Assembly: GCA_030159075.1 (NCBI GenBank)
Contig: BROG01000154.1
Span: forward strand, 176,001 to 240,000
DNA length: 64,000 bases
From: Atrina japonica
Taxonomy: Eukaryota > Mollusca > Bivalvia > Pterioida > Pinnidae
Reading direction: 5' to 3'
Part shown: positions 61,527 through 64,000 of the stretch, in pieces
How positions within the stretch are numbered: position 1 is the first letter of the stretch
Layout: the number at the start of each line of letters is the position of its first letter
The notes under the pieces: model-generated
Told to the model about the DNA's origin: nothing
The model's database searches: none
Seen by the model: only the letters and a program-made list of their open reading frames with translations
Made by a program: the position numbers and the translations under genes

Positions 61527-61930
61527 TTCAATTATACGCACTATCATAGACAAAACGAAATAGTCAGGTGGGTTTAAATGCCGATAGAGTATCTGGTTAC
61601 CCCCATTTTTAACCTCAAATCTATGACCAGATACTCTTTTATGTAATGGCCCCTTTGTTTTGCCAACATTTGATTTGTTGCATTTTATAATTTCTGCATC
61701 ATAACCTTATGGAGACGTATACAACGTACACATTTTCCACAAAATATTATTTCAGCCGTTTCAATGCACAATTTATGTATATTTTCAGAATTGTTATTTT
61801 CATAGTAGATTATAAAAATTGTACATTTGGGACCGATAAATCTTTTTAAAGGACACACACATATTTTCCCATCAGTTTGCAATTCTAAATTCCACCTTTG
61901 GGTAATATAATATTGTCATCATTCAAAAAG
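59471..61930 (-). pseudogene. Naiad-type Penelope-like retroelement: N-terminal GIY-YIG, then reverse transcriptase, degraded
   Basis: Read on the minus strand, in order. (1) A Cys-rich part at 61882-61685 with CVCPLKRFIGPKC and FCGKCVRC. (2) In another frame, a GIY-YIG-like core at 61676-61617, NVGKTKGPLHKRVSGHRF, with the Arg and His expected of that nuclease. (3) EYWIGQLGTAYPYG and CPQCGNVNVMDLFNS near 61400-61250, interrupted by an expanded TA tract. (4) HDIRSKFYSNPF and FKPTCVTSDNRNVVSF at 61224-61021. (5) LDSLYVLVPADKASNNIHVA at 60640-60404. (6) SRSGVNQMWILK near 60290. (7) the RT core at 59928-59572 with TVGIPMGTNCAPSLSDLFLN, FRFIDDVLS (catalytic FIDD at 59761-59772) and ELEIKDTTES. 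Nuclease before RT is the permuted Naiad arrangement (as I recall the literature). Several frameshifts and stops make it inactive as it stands. Confidence 0.82.
61436..61526. repeat. (TA)n microsatellite inside the retroelement relic
   Basis: About 45 TA units splitting the nuclease segment from the EYWIGQLGT segment. It post-dates the element's decay or grew from a short TA run in it. Confidence 0.92.
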
Positions 61931-62190
61931 TTAAATAACATTCTATACCACTAGAGGACATTTTTAATCAATAAGTTCTCGTTTCCATAGCCATTTGAGC
62001 AAATGTGTAAGCCTATGATCTGACGCTGTCGTTGGTCTGCTAAATCATCCAGAAAGAGGAAATGATTGTCTCATACGTTAATGACAGCTCGGGTATCTGA
62101 AGTACATTTAGTTTAAAAAAAGGTCTGGTTTAAGTTTAATTGCTTTTGTCAAAACAATTATTGGTGTCTACAGTTTTTGGCAATCTGAGT
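61931..62190. other. 5' flank of Penelope-like copy 1, unassigned
   Basis: No coding match. It may contain the 5'UTR or the N-terminal end of copy 1. It lies between copy 1 and the 3' end of the next copy. Confidence 0.35.
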
Positions 62191-62194
62191 TGTA

Positions 62195-62600
62195 ATATAA
62201 CAAATCTCAGATACCAAGGTATAAATCAATAGAATGTTCAGGACATAGATACAAATCCGATAAAATTGGACACACAAAGACCCCTGAATACCAAGAGGTG
62301 GGATCAGGTGCCATGGAGGAGTAAGCATCCCCTGTCGACCGGTCACATCCGCCGTGAGTCCACAGTCAAGTCCAATGAAATACATGAGGAGTGAATTCTC
62401 GTCACAACTGGTACAGACGTCTCAACAACCGCCAACGAAAAGGCAACTCAACATTTCACTTAGTGAAACAGAGTATTCGCAAACAAGAATATTATACCGA
62501 CCGTAAAATTTGCGGAACGTTGACATTAAACGCGGTTTTCGATATCCCTGTGTCACTAATTTGTCATTGAGTAGTTTAACCTCTGTATATTAAATCTTCA
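62195..62600 (-). mobile_element. 3'UTR block of Penelope-like copy 2a
   Basis: A complete block: TCAGATACCAAGGTATAAAT, GGTGGGATCAGGTGCCATGG, AGTAAGCATCCCCTGTCGAC, CACTTAGTGAAACAGAGTAT, AACGTTGACATTAAACGCGG, TGTGTCACTAATTTGTCA. Confidence 0.78.
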
Positions 62601-62850
62601 TATATTGTACATGCCCTGACATATCGGGTCATTTGTGAAATATAAACTCCATATGCGGGTGACTGAGGGATATTACTACTTATATGTGGAAAATTTACGA
62701 TGGGAAAACCGAAATCGTCGCGTTTGTCGGTCGTATAGCTTAGTTGCCAATTTCCCGTCTGTGTCTATATTAAGTAGAATGTCTAAATACGAAGCGTGTG
62801 TGCTTGATTCTGTTGTATCTTTAATTTCCAGTTCGCTGGGATATATCACA
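62601..62850 (-). pseudogene. RT C-terminal fragment, Penelope-like copy 2a
   Basis: It aligns with 59500-59715: CTTCATATATTGTACATGCC, GGATATTACTACTTATATGTGG, GTCTAAATACGAAGCGTGTG, TCCAGTTCGCTGGGATATAT. It breaks off at 62850, where the hammerhead-bearing segment begins. The plus-strand open frame here is a shadow. Confidence 0.65.
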
Positions 62851-62886
62851 TTGTTAATATTATAAAGATAATACCAAAGTTATAAT

Positions 62887-62929
62887 GCTCAAGACGATCG
62901 TTTCTGTCAATTAGACTTCATCAGCTGAG
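62887..62929 (-). ncRNA. Hammerhead ribozyme-like motif (type I), minus strand
   Basis: Reading the minus strand: stem I strand CTCAG, core CTGATGA, AGTC, loop, GACA, GAAA, the palindrome ACGATCGT as short stem III, the C before the cleavage site, then TTGAGC closing stem I with one G-U pair. It is in the same sense as the surrounding RT relics and lies between two of them. Confidence 0.68.
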
Positions 62930-62949
62930 GTACAATTATGAATAGATAT

Positions 62950-63800
62950 TCTAAAGAAATGTCTAAGTATGAAGCGTGTTTGCTTGATTCTGTTATAATT
63001 CCTAGATTGTTGGGATACATCGCATTGACATATGCATGAAAATTGTCATTATTAATTGACAAACCGTCGTCGATATATCTAATGTCAAATTAAAATACAC
63101 CACTAACTTTTACTTCTTTTGATTCAGCAGTTTCTGAACAAAGTCTGCTTCGTATGAATAAAGGAACAGGTCGGCCAATAAAGGGGCGCAATTGGTTCCC
63201 ATAGAAATGACGACTGTTTGTTGAAAGACCACATCTCCGAACATTACAAATATAATGTCTATTAGAAATTCCTGCATGTTTTTTATATCATTTTCAGTGT
63301 ATTTATGTGTATAACCAGAGTGGTGTTTGACAAATTAAGTATCCTGATAGCCAATCACTGGATTTTTAAATTTCCGGGTACCACCTTTAATGAAAAAACA
63401 GTTGTCTATGAAGCTAAAAATCTTTCTTTTAACTTTTTACGTAGAATAGTTGTGTAAAGAGTAGAGAAGTCATATGTTTTGATACTGTGAATTCGAGAAA
63501 ATTTGAGGGCACACAAATTTTCTAAAAGCTGTTTAGAATTTTTTAAATATCCACATCTGATTTACACCGCTTCTGGAATAAGCAACTGTACAGTATTGAT
63601 TAAATTTCTCCTTAACGGCTGTCAATATCTTGGTAAGGAGTAAAGATAAATGTTTGGTAGAACATTTGCTGGATTCTGCTATGTATCTTTGCTTATATGG
63701 GGTTTTATGAAGTTAAGGTATCCAATATAAATATGGTAGCTCAAAATCGGTATCCGTTGTAGATTTATTATTTGTCCTTGTATGATACCGCTTTCTCTTT
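62950..63800 (-). pseudogene. RT fragment, Penelope-like copy 2b
   Basis: The minus strand keeps YIDDG at 63066-63077, a mutated TVVISMGTNCAP near 63200 (GIPMGTN in other copies), NQMW near 63550, and upstream ELPYLYWIP-like sequence near 63720. The left end repeats about 70 bp of the RT tail already present at 62779-62849 (about 15% different). So 2a and 2b are separate copies or a template-switch product. It has frameshifts and stops. Confidence 0.68.
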
Positions 63801-63828
63801 AGAAAATATACATATATTTTGAATTGGA

Positions 63829-63872
63829 GCTCAACTGATGAAGTCTAATCGACAGAAACGATCGTCTTGAGC
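63829..63872 (+). ncRNA. Hammerhead ribozyme candidate (type I), best copy
   Basis: Stem I GCTCAA (63829-63834) pairs perfectly with TTGAGC (63867-63872). Core CTGATGA is at 63835-63841 and core GAAA at 63855-63858. Stem II is GTC/GAC (63843-63845, 63851-63853) with a TAATC loop and an A-A mismatch at its base. Stem III is the palindrome ACGATCGT (63858-63865), followed by the cleavage-site C at 63866. A very short palindromic stem III is typical of hammerheads in Penelope-like elements and retrozymes, which act better as dimers (recalled). The non-GC pair at the base of stem II is the main doubt. Confidence 0.75.
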
Positions 63873-64000
63873 ATTATAACTTTGGTATTATGTTTATAAT
63901 ATTTAACCCACTGCTGGTGGACCGTTTGAGTCCCTGAGGATATACATAACCCTAGTACCTGGTATTTCGATACCTTATAATAATGATAATCTTATACTAA

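Larger units (their letters stand above)
62850..63903. repeat. Inverted repeat pair carrying the two intact hammerheads
   Basis: 62850-62937 and 63820-63903 are reverse complements over about 75 bp (TAATATTATAAAGATAATACC..., ending in the hammerhead core), enclosing the 2b RT fragment. Confidence 0.75.

Overview
The window looks like nuclear DNA of an invertebrate animal, most likely a bivalve mollusc. It is AT-rich, with short exons in long introns, many tandem arrays and tRNA-derived SINEs. It also carries interspersed repeats that I recall as typical of oysters and mussels. The species is inferred from style and remembered repeat families, not from a database match.

Region 1 (1 to about 34.3 kb, + strand) is the 3' end of one gene. 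Four short exons (705-760, 23396-23489, 32687-32754, 34114-34120 plus 3'UTR) join in a continuous frame with consensus splice sites. They encode 74 residues that align with the C-terminal TAB2/TAB3-binding coiled coil of TAK1 (MAP3K7). The kinase domain and upstream exons lie before the window. The introns are about 22.6, 9.2 and 1.4 kb and are loaded with minisatellites. Unit lengths are about 25, 32, 34, 31 and 31 bp in the first intron (the largest array 4.8 kb), 25 and 50 bp in the second, and GT tracts in the third. Skipping the 68-nt third exon would join the second and fourth exons in frame and give a different 13-residue C-terminus.

Region 2 (34.3 to about 46.3 kb) has no gene I can support. 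It holds the probable 3'UTR/polyA signals of MAP3K7, one SINE, compound microsatellites, palindromic repeats and long featureless AT-rich DNA.

Region 3 (46.3-64 kb) is a transposon graveyard. It contains a 51-bp minisatellite, SINEs and a dense cluster of degraded Penelope-like retroelements. The best copy (about 59.15-61.93 kb, minus strand) has a Cys-rich plus GIY-YIG-like endonuclease segment upstream of the reverse transcriptase. That is the permuted order described for Naiad-type Penelope-like elements. At least four RT fragments and six copies of the same 3'UTR block lie within about 14 kb, some head-to-tail. Three sequences with the core of a type I hammerhead ribozyme (CTGATGA, GAAA, a palindromic stem III and a complementary stem I) occur at 52.68, 62.89 and 63.83 kb. 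Two of them form an inverted pair next to or inside the RT remnants. These ribozyme candidates, with the permuted retroelement, are the most interesting content.
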